Shown here: in pieces, positions 8,996 through 16,920 of the stretch | Position numbering within the stretch: the first letter of the stretch is position 1 | How the letters are laid out: each line of letters opens with the position of its first letter | DNA from: Nocardioides mangrovicus | Lineage (GTDB): Bacteria; Actinomycetota; Actinomycetes; Propionibacteriales; Nocardioidaceae | NCBI RefSeq assembly: GCF_003674065.1 | Contig: NZ_RDBE01000001.1 | Span: 457,614-521,613, forward strand | Direction of reading: 5' to 3' | DNA length: 64,000 bases | Notes under the pieces: generated by a model | The model's database searches: none | The model's input: only the letters and a program-made list of their open reading frames with translations | What the model was told of the DNA's origin: nothing | Program-made: the position numbers and the translations under genes

Positions 8996-10189
8996 ATGAG
9001 GCGACGGACGTTCCTGAGCGCGGCCGGACTGCTCGCGCTCGCCGGGTGCGCGCCGGACGACGACGGGTCCGCGTCGTCCACCCCGTCAGCGACCACCAGC
9101 ACCAGCGCGGCATCCCCCAGCGCTACGGCCGGCACGACGGCCACTGCCAGCCCCACCCCGACGGCCACCGCGACGAGCGCACCGGCGAACGGGTCGGCGA
9201 CGGTGGTGCGCACCCTCGCCACCGGCCTCGACGTGCCGTGGGGGCTCGCCCTGCTGCCCGACGGCGGCGTGCTGGTCGCGACCCGCGACGACTACCGGAT
9301 CCACCGGCTCGACGTCGGCACCGGCACGGTGACGACCGTGGCCACGGTGCCGGGCGTGGTCTCCAACGTCGACGAGCAGGGCGAGGCCGGCCTGCTCGGC
9401 CTGGCCGTCTCGCCCTCCTACGCCACCGACCGGCGCATCTACCTCTACTACTCCACCGACGACGACAACCGGATCGCCTGGGCCACCTACGACTCCTCGG
9501 CCTCGGCCGGCAAGCAGCTGGGGAGCCTCCACGTGGTGCTGCGCGGCATCCCGCACGGCGTGCACCACAACGGCGGCCGGATCGCCTTCGGTCCCGACGG
9601 CATGCTCTACGCCGGCACCGGGGAGTCCGGCCAGGAGGACCTCGCCCAGGACAAGACGTCCCTGGGCGGGAAGGTGCTGCGGATGACGCCCTCGGGCGGC
9701 GTGCCGTCGAACAACCCGTTCGGCTCGGTGGTGTGGTCCTACGGCCACCGCAACGTGCAGGGGCTGGCCTTCGACCCCGCCGGCCGGCTGTGGGCCTCGG
9801 AGTTCGGCGACAAGGAGGCCGACGAGCTCAACCTGATCCGCCGCGGCCGCAACTACGGCTGGCCGGCCACGCAGGGCAGCACCGACGACGCGGCCTACAC
9901 CTCGCCGGTGGCGCAGTGGGGCACCGAGGAGGACTCGCCCAGCGGCATCGCCTACGTCAACGGTGCGGTGTGGATGGCCGCCCTGCAAGGTGAGCGGCTC
10001 TGGCGCATCCGGCTCTCCGGCGCGCGGGCGGTGGGCGAGCCGCAGGCCTTCCTGACCGGGCGCTACGGGCGGCTGCGCAGCGTCCTCGCGCTGGGTGGCA
10101 ACCGGGTCCTGGTCACCACCAGCAACCGCGACGGACGCACGTCGGCGGGCTCCTCCGACGACCGGATCCTGCTGCTCCGGGTGCGCTGA
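8996..10189 (+). CDS. PQQ-type aldose sugar dehydrogenase, Tat-type lipoprotein
   Basis: Six-bladed beta-propeller dehydrogenase of the glucose/sorbosone dehydrogenase family, 397 residues, expected to oxidise aldoses outside the membrane using PQQ. The signal is RRRTFLSAAGLLALAGC: a twin-arginine-like RRxFL followed by a lipobox ending at Cys18. A Ser/Thr-rich linker (about 25-60) leads to the propeller with LDVPWGLALLPDG, GEAGLLGLAVSP, HHNGGRIAFGPDGMLY and GHRNVQGLAFDP, all family hallmarks. Whether this organism makes PQQ is unknown. The gene stands alone between the GGDEF-EAL gene and hup. Confidence 0.9.
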   Translation: MRRRTFLSAAGLLALAGCAPDDDGSASSTPSATTSTSAASPSATAGTTATASPTPTATATSAPANGSATVVRTLATGLDVPWGLALLPDGGVLVATRDDYRIHRLDVGTGTVTTVATVPGVVSNVDEQGEAGLLGLAVSPSYATDRRIYLYYSTDDDNRIAWATYDSSASAGKQLGSLHVVLRGIPHGVHHNGGRIAFGPDGMLYAGTGESGQEDLAQDKTSLGGKVLRMTPSGGVPSNNPFGSVVWSYGHRNVQGLAFDPAGRLWASEFGDKEADELNLIRRGRNYGWPATQGSTDDAAYTSPVAQWGTEEDSPSGIAYVNGAVWMAALQGERLWRIRLSGARAVGEPQAFLTGRYGRLRSVLALGGNRVLVTTSNRDGRTSAGSSDDRILLLRVR

Positions 10190-10288
10190 GAACCGCGTCA
10201 CGACGCGCCGGGAGGACCCCCGGCCGTGCCTCCGGGCCGCACAACAGGCAGGGTTGACCCCGCAAGCTCCGATCGAAAGAGGACACAC

Positions 10289-10567
10289 GTGAACAAGGCA
10301 GAGCTTTCCAAGAAGGTCGCCGACGAGGCCGACCTGGGTGTCGGCCAGGCCGAGAAGGCCGTCCAGACGGCGCTGGACGCCATCGCCGACGCCGTCGCCA
10401 CGGGCGACACCGTCACCCTGGCCGGCTTCGGCACCTTCGAGCGTCGCGAGCGCTCGGCGCGCGAGGGCCGTAACCCGCAGACCGGCGAGACCATCCAGAT
10501 CGCTGCGACCAAGGTGGCCGGCTTCAAGCCCGCCGCCGCCTTCAAGAAGGCCGTCGCCGGCGAGTAG
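10289..10567 (+). CDS. hup: HU-family nucleoid DNA-binding protein
   Basis: HU protein of 92 residues with the complete fold: NKAELSKKVA at the N-terminus, GFGTFERRER and GRNPQTGETI in the DNA-binding arm region, and FKPAAAFKKAV at the end. It lacks the long Lys/Ala tail of mycobacterial HupB. The start is GTG 10289, with a clear GAAAGAGGA ribosome-binding site about 6 nt upstream, unlike the leaderless genes around it; an upstream in-frame ATG at 10226 would add an unrelated N-terminus. A long hairpin follows the stop. Confidence 0.95.
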   Translation: MNKAELSKKVADEADLGVGQAEKAVQTALDAIADAVATGDTVTLAGFGTFERRERSAREGRNPQTGETIQIAATKVAGFKPAAAFKKAVAGE

Positions 10568-10578
10568 CCCGGACCCGG

Positions 10579-10620
10579 GTCGCTGACCCCTCGCAGCCAC
10601 GGCTGCGTCGGGTCAGCGAC
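10579..10620. terminator. Long two-part hairpin between convergent hup and lipoprotein genes
   Basis: Perfect 11-bp outer arms, GTCGCTGACCC (10579-10589) and GGGTCAGCGAC (10610-10620), enclose a second stem CGCAGC/GCTGCG. It sits between two converging genes and overlaps the minus-strand stop codon, so it probably ends transcription from both sides. No T-run follows, as is usual in high-G+C genomes. Confidence 0.75.
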
Positions 10621-11176
10621 CGACGGGCAGCGACTGGACGACGACGAACACGTCGTCCTGGCTGGGGTCGGCCACGACGTACCCCTCGGCCGGTCCGTGG
10701 AACGCGATGTCGTAGTGGACCTTCTCGTCGCCCACCTGGGTGGTGACGTCGTTCTCCACCCGGTAGCCCTGCGCCGCGAGCGCCTTGCGGTAGAAGGCCA
10801 GCACCTGTGCGGTGTCCTTGGTCGTGATGTCGAACTGCCATGACCTGGCCTGCGGCGCCGGCGCCTTCACCTTCACTCCCGGCGGCACCGGGAAGTCCTT
10901 GGCCTCGGTCGGTCCGCCGCTGGGCACCGCCGCCTGCGAGGACGTCGTGGTGGTGCGCAGGTCGCCCGCCGAGGGCGACGGCGTCGGTGTGCCCGGCGAC
11001 GACGATGACGATGAGGCCGACGGTGCCGGCGCGGACGTCGTGGCCGACGCGGTGGTCGAGGGCGTGACCGAGCGTGTGGCGCTCGGCGAGCCGCCGCACC
11101 CGGCGAGCAGCAGCACCAGCACGGTCACGGAGACGGGCAGTGAGATAAGAACGGAGATGGGCAGGGTCCGAGACAC
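10613..11176 (-). CDS. Lipoprotein with Ser/Thr/Pro linker, function unknown
   Basis: Predicted lipoprotein of about 187 residues: a hydrophobic signal ends at the lipobox LLLAGC, followed by about 50 residues rich in Ser, Thr and Pro, then a folded C-terminal domain containing WQFDITTKDTAQVLAFYRKALAAQGYRVE. GTG 11176 is chosen because TAGCCT lies 8 nt before it; an ATG at 11206 is in frame but would place ten extra polar residues before the signal and run to within 2 bp of the divergent start. I do not recognise the C-terminal domain. It is divergent from the thioesterase gene. Confidence 0.75.
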   Translation of the reverse strand: MSRTLPISVLISLPVSVTVLVLLLAGCGGSPSATRSVTPSTTASATTSAPAPSASSSSSSPGTPTPSPSAGDLRTTTTSSQAAVPSGGPTEAKDFPVPPGVKVKAPAPQARSWQFDITTKDTAQVLAFYRKALAAQGYRVENDVTTQVGDEKVHYDIAFHGPAEGYVVADPSQDDVFVVVQSLPVGR

Positions 11177-11184
11177 GTCGTCGG

Positions 11185-11200
11185 AGGCTATCCGTAGGGT
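11185..11200. promoter_or_regulatory. Divergent -10 pair for the lipoprotein and thioesterase genes
   Basis: Minus-strand TAGCCT (11190..11185) is 8 nt from GTG 11176; plus-strand TAGGGT (11195-11200) is 8 nt from GTG 11209. The two hexamers are 4 bp apart in a 32-bp intergenic gap, so the promoters must compete for polymerase. Confidence 0.55.
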
Positions 11201-11208
11201 CCACATCC

Positions 11209-12006
11209 GTGACTGTGCAGCCGGATCCCGAGTTCGACCGCGCGATCGCGGTCACCAGCACCAGCGAGGGCCGCTACGCCGGTGAGCTCTCCGGCGGGTT
11301 CGTCGTGGGCGGTGGCGTCAACGGCGGCTACGTGCTGGCCGTGCTGGGCGCGGCCGTCCGGCAGGCCGCGGGGGAGCACCCCGACCCCTTCTCGGTCAGC
11401 GCCCACTACCTCAGCGCCTCACGGCCGGGGCGGTGCGAGGTGGCGGTCGAGCCGCTGCGCACCGGCCGTGGCACGAGCACCTACAGCGCGACGCTGAGCC
11501 AGGACGGGCAGGCGCGGGTGACCGCGCTGGCCACCTACGGCGACCTGGGCCGGCTCAGCGACGACGTGCGCACCACCGCCGAGCCGCCCGTCCTGCCACC
11601 GCGCGAGGAGTGCATCGCCAACGACACCGCGCCGCCGGGGATGGAGATCCCGCTGCTCGGGCGCTCGGAGATGCTGGTGTCACCCGACTTCCGCCGGCCC
11701 AGCGGTCGCGGCGAGGTGGCGGCCTGGTTCCGGCTGCGCGAGGGCCGCGAGCCCGACCCGTTGGCGCTGCTCTTCGCCGTCGACGCGCTGCCGCCGGCCA
11801 CCTTCGACCTCGGCTTCTACGGCTGGGCGCCGACGGTGTCGCTGGCCGTGCACGTGCGGGCGCGGCCCGCTGCGGGCTGGCTGCGGCTGCGGCACGCCAC
11901 GCGCAACGTCGCCGGCGGCTGGTTCGAGGAGGACGCCGAGGTGTGGGACTCCGCCGGCCGGCTGGTCGCCCAGGCGCGGCAGCTCGCCCTCATGCCCAGG
12001 GGCTGA
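11209..12006 (+). CDS. Acyl-CoA thioesterase family protein (double hotdog)
   Basis: Protein of 265 residues resembling the TesB-like double-hotdog thioesterases of actinobacteria, which hydrolyse acyl-CoA esters. Typical features are GGVNGGYVLAVLGAAVRQA in the first hotdog helix, the beta-strand region SAHYLSASRPGRCEV, and in the second half FDLGFYGWAPTVSLAVHVRARPAAGWLRLRH. There is no signal peptide. The start GTG 11209 has TAGGGT 8 nt upstream. Its last 17 bp overlap the convergent gene on the other strand. The substrate is not predictable. Confidence 0.8.
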   Translation: MTVQPDPEFDRAIAVTSTSEGRYAGELSGGFVVGGGVNGGYVLAVLGAAVRQAAGEHPDPFSVSAHYLSASRPGRCEVAVEPLRTGRGTSTYSATLSQDGQARVTALATYGDLGRLSDDVRTTAEPPVLPPREECIANDTAPPGMEIPLLGRSEMLVSPDFRRPSGRGEVAAWFRLREGREPDPLALLFAVDALPPATFDLGFYGWAPTVSLAVHVRARPAAGWLRLRHATRNVAGGWFEEDAEVWDSAGRLVAQARQLALMPRG

Positions 12007-12985
12007 GGAGCAGCGGCAGCCGGCGACGCAGCTGGGTGCGGTCCATCGCGAACACGTAGCGGCTGCCCGGGTGCTCCGAGAGGGACCAGAGCTGGTCGGT
12101 CGCGGGCCAGTAGGCGATGTCCTCGGGCCCGGGCGGCAGCGCCCAGCGGACCGGTCGCAGCCGGCCGGGCTCACCGACGTAGAGCCGTCCCAGCCGCTTC
12201 CTGCCGCGACTCACGGTGACGTGGTGGCGGCCGTGGGCCACGGTGGCGCCCTGCATGTGGCCCAGCCGGCCGTCGTCGAGCCGCAGCGGGTAGGCGCGGC
12301 CGGACTCGTCGAGCCGCAGGCCGTGGCTGGCCGGATCGAGCGCGTACCGCGCGAGCCGCGTGGTCTGGCTCTGGACGCCGTACTCGCCGACCACCAGCTC
12401 CCCGACCTCGTGGTCCAAGGAGAGGAACGAGTAGCGCAGCGGCTCGGTGCTCGCCTCGGCGCGGGCGGCGTACGCGTGCCGCACGGGGAGCAGGAACCGG
12501 TAGCCGAAGGTGGCCGGGCCCGGTGAGACCTCGACCAGGTCGTCGACGTGGGCGGTGAACAGGCCGCGCCGGGTGGCGGCCAGGTGCAGCCACGGCCCGT
12601 GCCACACGACGCCGCCGGCGTGGATCGACAACGGCTCCGGACCGCGCTCGCCGGCCCGCACCACGAGCACGTGGCGGTAGGTCAGCGAGCCGAGGTCGAC
12701 GAAGCTGAGCCGCGACCCCTCCTCGGCCTTGGAGTACCAGGTGGTGACCAGCAGCTCGTCGTCGCGGCCGGCGTCGGCCGACGTCGAGATGCCTTGGGGG
12801 AACCAGGCGCGCGAGCTGCGGTCCTGCTCGTTCCAGGTGAACCCCCACGCCACGGCCCGTCCGGGCACGCGGGTCCGCTCGGCGCGGCGGTCCAGGTGGG
12901 CCAGGACGCCGGCGACGCCGACCTGCTCGCCGTCGTGGGTCAACGGGTCGAGGTCGCGCCGCTCGAGGTGCACGCCCGCCCGCAT
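11990..12985 (-). CDS. Hypothetical protein, unrecognised family
   Basis: A coherent 331-residue protein with many Trp, Tyr and His residues and alternating short hydrophobic strands (VLVVRAG, LHLAATRRGLFTAHVDDL, VGEYGVQSQTTRLARYALDP), suggesting a mainly beta fold, perhaps a propeller; I do not recognise the family. There is no signal peptide and no membrane segment. ATG 12985 has TAGGAT 7 nt upstream. It shares a symmetrical promoter with mshB, which might hint at linked expression. A longer in-frame start at 13039 would run through that promoter and into mshB and is rejected. Confidence 0.7.
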   Translation of the reverse strand: MRAGVHLERRDLDPLTHDGEQVGVAGVLAHLDRRAERTRVPGRAVAWGFTWNEQDRSSRAWFPQGISTSADAGRDDELLVTTWYSKAEEGSRLSFVDLGSLTYRHVLVVRAGERGPEPLSIHAGGVVWHGPWLHLAATRRGLFTAHVDDLVEVSPGPATFGYRFLLPVRHAYAARAEASTEPLRYSFLSLDHEVGELVVGEYGVQSQTTRLARYALDPASHGLRLDESGRAYPLRLDDGRLGHMQGATVAHGRHHVTVSRGRKRLGRLYVGEPGRLRPVRWALPPGPEDIAYWPATDQLWSLSEHPGSRYVFAMDRTQLRRRLPLLLSPWA

Positions 12986-12992
12986 GGCACCG

Positions 12993-13002
12993 ATCCTAGG
13001 AT
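12993..13002. promoter_or_regulatory. Symmetrical bidirectional -10 element (ATCCTAGGAT)
   Basis: The palindrome ATCCTAGGAT contains TAGGAT on both strands, overlapping at the central TA. On the plus strand it is 6 nt from GTG 13009 (mshB), on the minus strand 7 nt from ATG 12985. Both genes lack Shine-Dalgarno sequences, so one element probably drives two leaderless transcripts. Confidence 0.65.
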
Positions 13003-13008
13003 CGAGGG

Positions 13009-13923
13009 GTGGACAGACGGCTGCTGCTGGTACATGCACACCCCGACGACGAGACCATCGGCACGGGCGCGACGATGGCGAAGTACGCCGCGGAGGGCGT
13101 CGGCGTCACGCTGGTGACCTGCACCGGCGGCGAGATGGGCGAGATCCTGGTGCCCGAGCTGGCCCACCTGGCTGCCGACCAGGACGACACCCTGGCCGAG
13201 CACCGGCGCACCGAGCTCGACAACGCGATGAAGATCCTCGGCGTCACCGACCACCGCTACCTCGGCGGCTTCGGCCGGTTCCGCGATTCGGGCATGCAGT
13301 GGGCACCCGAGGGCCACGTGCACGCCGGCGCGGCGATCCCGGCCGACGAGACCGACGATCGCGCGTTCTGGAACGCCGACCTCACCGAGGCCGCCGACGA
13401 GCTGGTCGCAGTGATCCGCGAGGTGCGGCCGCAGGTGCTGGTCACCTACGACCAGTTCGGCGGCTACGGCCACCCCGACCACATCCAGGCCCACCGCGTG
13501 GCCACCTACGCCGCCGACCTGGCCGGTGTGCCCTCCTACCGTCTTGACCTGGGCGAGCCGTGGACGATCGCGAAGGTCTACTGGAGCGCGATGTCGGCCA
13601 GTCGGCTGCGCGAGGGCATCCGCCGGCTGCGCGAGGCCGGCGACACCACCGCGTTCGAGGGCATGGATCCCGACCGGCTGCCGCCCTTCGCCACCGAGGA
13701 CGAGTTCCTCGCCGCGCGCGTCGACGGCAGCGACTACGTCAACGCCAAGATGGACGCGATGCGCGCCCACGCCACGCAGATCGCGGTCGACGGGCCGTTC
13801 TTCGCGCTGTCGAACAACATCGGCGACGAGGTCTGGGGCTCCGAGTTCTTCCGGATCGCCCGCGGCGCCCGGGGCGAGCTCGGCGAGGACGGCCTCGAGT
13901 CGGATCTGTTCGCGGGGTTGTGA
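13009..13923 (+). CDS. mshB: N-acetylglucosaminyl-inositol deacetylase of mycothiol synthesis
   Basis: MshB removes the acetyl group from GlcNAc-inositol in the mycothiol pathway. The 304-residue protein has the LmbE-type motif AHPDDE (10-15) with zinc ligands H11 and D14 and catalytic D13, and GHPDH (154-158) providing catalytic H155 and the third ligand H158. Length and C-terminal sequence ([19 protein letters not shown]) fit MshB better than the related Mca amidase. GTG 13009 has TAGGAT 6 nt upstream. The next gene starts 16 bp downstream with its own hexamer. Confidence 0.93.
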   Translation: MDRRLLLVHAHPDDETIGTGATMAKYAAEGVGVTLVTCTGGEMGEILVPELAHLAADQDDTLAEHRRTELDNAMKILGVTDHRYLGGFGRFRDSGMQWAPEGHVHAGAAIPADETDDRAFWNADLTEAADELVAVIREVRPQVLVTYDQFGGYGHPDHIQAHRVATYAADLAGVPSYRLDLGEPWTIAKVYWSAMSASRLREGIRRLREAGDTTAFEGMDPDRLPPFATEDEFLAARVDGSDYVNAKMDAMRAHATQIAVDGPFFALSNNIGDEVWGSEFFRIARGARGELGEDGLESDLFAGL

Positions 13924-13927
13924 GCCG

Positions 13928-13933
13928 TACCCT
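13928..13933 (+). promoter_or_regulatory. -10 hexamer TACCCT of the VanW gene
   Basis: TACCCT lies 6 nt before ATG 13940, directly after the mshB stop, with no Shine-Dalgarno. The VanW gene may therefore have a leaderless promoter of its own as well as readthrough from mshB. Confidence 0.45.
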
Positions 13934-13939
13934 GCCCCG

Positions 13940-15661
13940 ATGAGCCCGGGCAAGCGTCGAGCGGTCGCGCGCCACGCGCGCTCGCTGCCGGTGCGGCTGG
14001 CCATCGGGGTCTGGATCTTCGTCGTCGCAGGCTACGTGACGCTGTGCCTGCTGGCCGGCGACAAGGTGCCCGCCGGCACGTCGGTGGCGGGGGTCGAGAT
14101 CGGCGGGCTCCACGCCACCGCGGCCGAGAGCCGGCTGCGCGAGCAGCTCGCGCCGCGCTTCGACCGGGCGGTGCCCGTGAGCGGGGCCGGCGTCGTCGAG
14201 ACCACCGTGGTGCCGTCGAAGGCGGGGGTCGATCTCGACGTCGCCGAGACGGTGCGCACCGCCGGCGGCGGCCGGTCGTTCTGGCCGAGCCGGCTGTGGC
14301 ACTACTACGTCGGCGGCGACCACCGCCCGGCTCGGCTGCAGGTCTCGCGGACCCGGCTCGACGCCCAGGTGACGGCGCTGGCGGCACTGCTGGACAAGAA
14401 GACCGTCGAGGGGTCGATCGGCTTCAGCGCCGGCAAGCCGGTCGCGGTGACGCCGGAGGCGGGCCGCCGCCTGGACCGGACGGCCACGGCGCGGCTGCTG
14501 ACCCGCGTGCCCGCCGGCGCCGTGCGGCTGCCCTACCGCACGCTGCCGCCCACCGTCACGGCCGCTGCGGTGGCGCGGGCGATGAGCAGCTTCGCCACCC
14601 CGGCCACCTCGGGGCCCGTGCAGCTGGTGCTGGGCCGGCACGCGGTCACCGCGCCGGCGACGCTGTTCACCAAGGCCCTCGCCCTGCGTGCGCAGGGCCG
14701 ACAGCTGGTGCCGGTGCTCGACGTCGACACCCTGCTGACCGCGCTCGAGCCGCTCATGACGACGGTGGCCGGCGCCCCGCAGTCGGCCAGCTTCACGATC
14801 TCGGGGGGCCGCCCACGCGTGGTCCCCTCGAAGGTCGGCACCACCTTCGACCGCGACGACCTGAAGCAGAAGTTCCTGGACGCGGTCGTGCGGCCCGTCG
14901 GGCAGCGGCGCGTGGCGGTCAAGGGTGTGGACGCCCAGCCCGCCTTCACCACCGCCGACGCCCGCGGCCTGGGCATCCGACGCCAGGTGGCCACCCTCAC
15001 CACCGGCTTCGGATACGCCGACTACCGCAACACCAACATCGCCCGCGGCGTCGAGCTGCTCGACGGCACCGTCCTCAAGCCGGGGGAGACCTTCAGCTTC
15101 GACCACGCGATCGGGCCACCGACCAAGGACCGCGGCTTCACCCCGGGCTACGAGCTGGTGCGCGGCGTCTTCACCGCCGACTCCGGCGCCGGTCTCTCCC
15201 AGCTGGCCACCACGCTGTACGCGGCGGCGTACCGGCTCGGGCTGAAGGACGCCGGCCACACCAACGGCGCCGTGCACAACGACCGGCTGCCGCTCGGGCT
15301 GGAGGTGGGCGTCGACTACGGCAAGCGGGACCTGCGCTTCACCGACGACACCCGCTACGGCCTGCTGGTCACCGCCGCGATGACCCCGAGCAGCCCCGCC
15401 GGCGACGGCAGCCTGACGGTGACGCTGTGGTCCACGAAGGCCTGGGACGTCACCACCCAGGTGGGCCGCCCGTACGCCACCGTCCAGCCGAAGGTCCGCC
15501 ACCGCAAGGGCGCGGACTGCTCCGCGGTCGTGGGCAGCGCGGGCTACAGCGTCGACGTGGTCCGGGTCTTCCGCAAGCCCGGCAGCAGCACCGTGGACCA
15601 CCGCGACAAGACGACGACGCTCTACCCGCCGCAGAACGCGGTCATCTGCTCGGCGCCGTAG
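13940..15661 (+). CDS. VanW family protein with putative peptidoglycan-binding repeats
   Basis: Membrane-anchored protein of 573 residues. A short basic N-terminus and one membrane segment (about 20-40) are followed by repeated domains of the type AGVEIGGLHATAAESRLREQL, found in putative peptidoglycan-binding proteins, and then a VanW domain marked by YRNTNIARGVELLDGTVLKPGETFSF (about 355-380) and PGYELVRGVF. VanW proteins accompany some glycopeptide-resistance clusters but their biochemistry is unknown. The bulk should lie outside the membrane, fitting a cell-wall role. A strong hairpin terminator follows. Confidence 0.85.
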   Translation: MSPGKRRAVARHARSLPVRLAIGVWIFVVAGYVTLCLLAGDKVPAGTSVAGVEIGGLHATAAESRLREQLAPRFDRAVPVSGAGVVETTVVPSKAGVDLDVAETVRTAGGGRSFWPSRLWHYYVGGDHRPARLQVSRTRLDAQVTALAALLDKKTVEGSIGFSAGKPVAVTPEAGRRLDRTATARLLTRVPAGAVRLPYRTLPPTVTAAAVARAMSSFATPATSGPVQLVLGRHAVTAPATLFTKALALRAQGRQLVPVLDVDTLLTALEPLMTTVAGAPQSASFTISGGRPRVVPSKVGTTFDRDDLKQKFLDAVVRPVGQRRVAVKGVDAQPAFTTADARGLGIRRQVATLTTGFGYADYRNTNIARGVELLDGTVLKPGETFSFDHAIGPPTKDRGFTPGYELVRGVFTADSGAGLSQLATTLYAAAYRLGLKDAGHTNGAVHNDRLPLGLEVGVDYGKRDLRFTDDTRYGLLVTAAMTPSSPAGDGSLTVTLWSTKAWDVTTQVGRPYATVQPKVRHRKGADCSAVVGSAGYSVDVVRVFRKPGSSTVDHRDKTTTLYPPQNAVICSAP

Positions 15662-15675
15662 CCGACCGACACCCG

Positions 15676-15712
15676 GAGAGGCCCCGTCCCACGGCGGGGA
15701 CCAGGGCCTCTC
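15676..15712 (+). terminator. Hairpin terminator after the VanW gene
   Basis: GAGAGGCCC (15676-15684) pairs with GGGCCTCTC (15704-15712) around an inner GTCCC/GGGAC stem. It lies 15 bp after the VanW stop and before the convergent LuxR gene, so it fits a Rho-independent-like terminator without a long T-run. Confidence 0.7.
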
Positions 15713-15826
15713 GGTGAAAGTGACGCCAGCTCTAGCACTGGCGGACCGATGGACCGTCAGCCCGAACGAGCTGAGGCCACGTCGTCCCTGTGCCCTGCAC
15801 GTCCAGACTCATGCGTCCCGGGCACG

Positions 15827-16222
15827 TCAGCCCCAGAACGTGCTCACCATGAAGGCCCGGCGTTTGGCTGGCGGGTCTGCGTGCACGCCGTGGCGGAGCG
15901 CCCACGACATCGCCTGAGGCCGGCTGGTGACCTCGATCTTGCGATAGGTGCTGCGCACGTAGCCCTTGACGGTATGTGCGCTGATGCGAAGCGCCGTGGC
16001 GATCTCGGCGTTGCTCCGACCCTCGGCGATCAAGCGGAGCACGTCCACTTCACGATCGCTCAGCTTGTCGCGGACGGCAACACCGTGCATCGCCACCTCC
16101 ACACCTGCGCGGTACAAGATGTCGGCGAGAGTGTCGATAGGAACGCCCGATATCTGCACGACGTCGTCGGCGAGCAACCTGACGTCCGCGGTGAGGGAGG
16201 GTTGACGTTGCTGCTGAGCCAT
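15827..16222 (-). CDS. Small LuxR-type transcriptional regulator
   Basis: DNA-binding regulator of 131 residues. The C-terminal half is a LuxR/GerE helix-turn-helix: LSDREVDVLRLIAEGRSNAEIATALRISAHTVKGYVRSTYRKIEV. The N-terminal 55 residues are too short for a receiver domain, so this is an orphan LuxR-like regulator rather than a phosphorylated response regulator. ATG 16222 is preferred over GTG 16231. Upstream on the minus strand lie two palindromes flanking a possible -10 (TATTTT, 16270..16265), suggesting autoregulation. The neighbouring minus-strand DUF5994/Cys4 pair is a plausible target. Confidence 0.85.
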   Translation of the reverse strand: MAQQQRQPSLTADVRLLADDVVQISGVPIDTLADILYRAGVEVAMHGVAVRDKLSDREVDVLRLIAEGRSNAEIATALRISAHTVKGYVRSTYRKIEVTSRPQAMSWALRHGVHADPPAKRRAFMVSTFWG

Positions 16223-16243
16223 CGTGCGCACACGTCCTTCGGG

Positions 16244-16260
16244 CCGATTCGAGTAATCGG
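16244..16260. promoter_or_regulatory. Inverted repeat CCGATT-N5-AATCGG, likely operator
   Basis: CCGATTCGAGTAATCGG is a perfect 6-5-6 inverted repeat, extended to 8 of 9 paired bases with the flanks. It lies 22 bp upstream of the LuxR start and just downstream of the putative -10 TATTTT, where a bound dimer would block transcription. Confidence 0.55.
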
Positions 16261-16270
16261 TCCGAAAATA

Positions 16271-16288
16271 GAGTGCGAGCTCTCACTC
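16271..16288. promoter_or_regulatory. 18-bp near-palindrome upstream of the luxR-like promoter
   Basis: GAGTGCGAGCTCTCACTC pairs at eight of its nine symmetric positions. It covers the -35 region of the putative promoter whose -10 is 16270..16265, a position typical of an activator or repressor site. Confidence 0.5.
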
Positions 16289-16309
16289 GTAGGGGTGAAA
16301 TCCCAGTGG

Positions 16310-16519
16310 CTAGCTCGCCCAGCTCAACGCCAAGGCCTGGCAGGCTCGGCACCTGCTGAGCGCGCGGACCTCGTCGAAGTCGACGCTCTCGAACGCGAGC
16401 CACTCCAAGCGGTCCAGTCGGCACCCGCACAGGGTGTCGGTGGCGGACTGCTCGAAGGCGTGTGCGGTCACTCTCGCGTTCTGGCCCGTGCGACTGGCCT
16501 CGAAGGCGACGTGCATCAT
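16310..16519 (-). CDS. Small Cys4 protein coupled to DUF5994 (putative zinc binder)
   Basis: A 69-residue protein whose ATG (16519) overlaps the stop of the DUF5994 gene as ATGA, indicating translational coupling. It holds four cysteines in a CxC-x23-CxxC arrangement (TLCGCR at residues 29-34, SRCRAC at 55-60), the layout of a small zinc-binding domain. A second ATG follows directly at 16516. There is no membrane segment. The family is not recognised beyond similarity in style to small actinobacterial CxC/CxxC proteins. A shadow frame would not be expected to conserve two Cys pairs and an exact overlap. Confidence 0.6.
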   Translation of the reverse strand: MMHVAFEASRTGQNARVTAHAFEQSATDTLCGCRLDRLEWLAFESVDFDEVRALSRCRACQALALSWAS

Positions 16520-16896
16520 CCGCTTGCTGCCACGGCGGTGAGGTTCGTCAGCTGTTCTTGGGCATGATCGGGTGACGTGTCGGGCGGGATCACGAGGAGG
16601 CGAAGACGTCGACCGTCGGACATCACCAGGGTGAGCTCGTGGGTGTCGTCGCGGGGGAAGTTCCCCGTCTTCACTCGCCGGCCTCCTGCCATGACCGCAC
16701 GCGGCCGGTCTTCCCAGTCCGGAGGGGAGTATCCGACCCGCGACACGCGGCCCCGTTCGGGCGGCCAGACGGCGAAGAGTTGGTCGAGCTGCTCCTCGAG
16801 CCGACGGTTGGAGGGCCACCAGGCGCCGTCGACCAGCCGCCGGTCTCGTACCGCTCGAAGCGCTAGACGTCGAGATGAAGAATCTGTCGTGGCCAT
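16516..16896 (-). CDS. DUF5994 family protein
   Basis: Protein of 126 residues matching what I know of the actinobacterial DUF5994 family: LVDGAWWPSNRRLEEQLDQLF, then GRVSRVGYSPPDWEDRPR, a GGRRVKTGNF turn, and the closing strand LRLLVIPPDTSPDHA. The function is unknown. ATG 16896 is chosen because the homologous region starts about 20 residues later; the in-frame upstream start at 16950 adds an Arg-rich stretch. It is the first gene of a two-gene unit with the Cys4 protein. An inverted repeat lies in its leader. Confidence 0.75.
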   Translation of the reverse strand: MATTDSSSRRLALRAVRDRRLVDGAWWPSNRRLEEQLDQLFAVWPPERGRVSRVGYSPPDWEDRPRAVMAGGRRVKTGNFPRDDTHELTLVMSDGRRLRLLVIPPDTSPDHAQEQLTNLTAVAASG

Positions 16897-16920
16897 CGGC
16901 CACCGCCTTCGTGTGCTGCG

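Noticed and set aside
11990-13039. Longer start at 13039 for the unknown minus-strand gene
   Set aside because: It would run through the shared promoter and the first codons of mshB; ATG 12985 has a -10 at the right distance.
13940-15661. Vancomycin-resistance cluster from the VanW domain
   Set aside because: No vanHAX or VanRS genes nearby; VanW domains are common in actinobacterial wall proteins.
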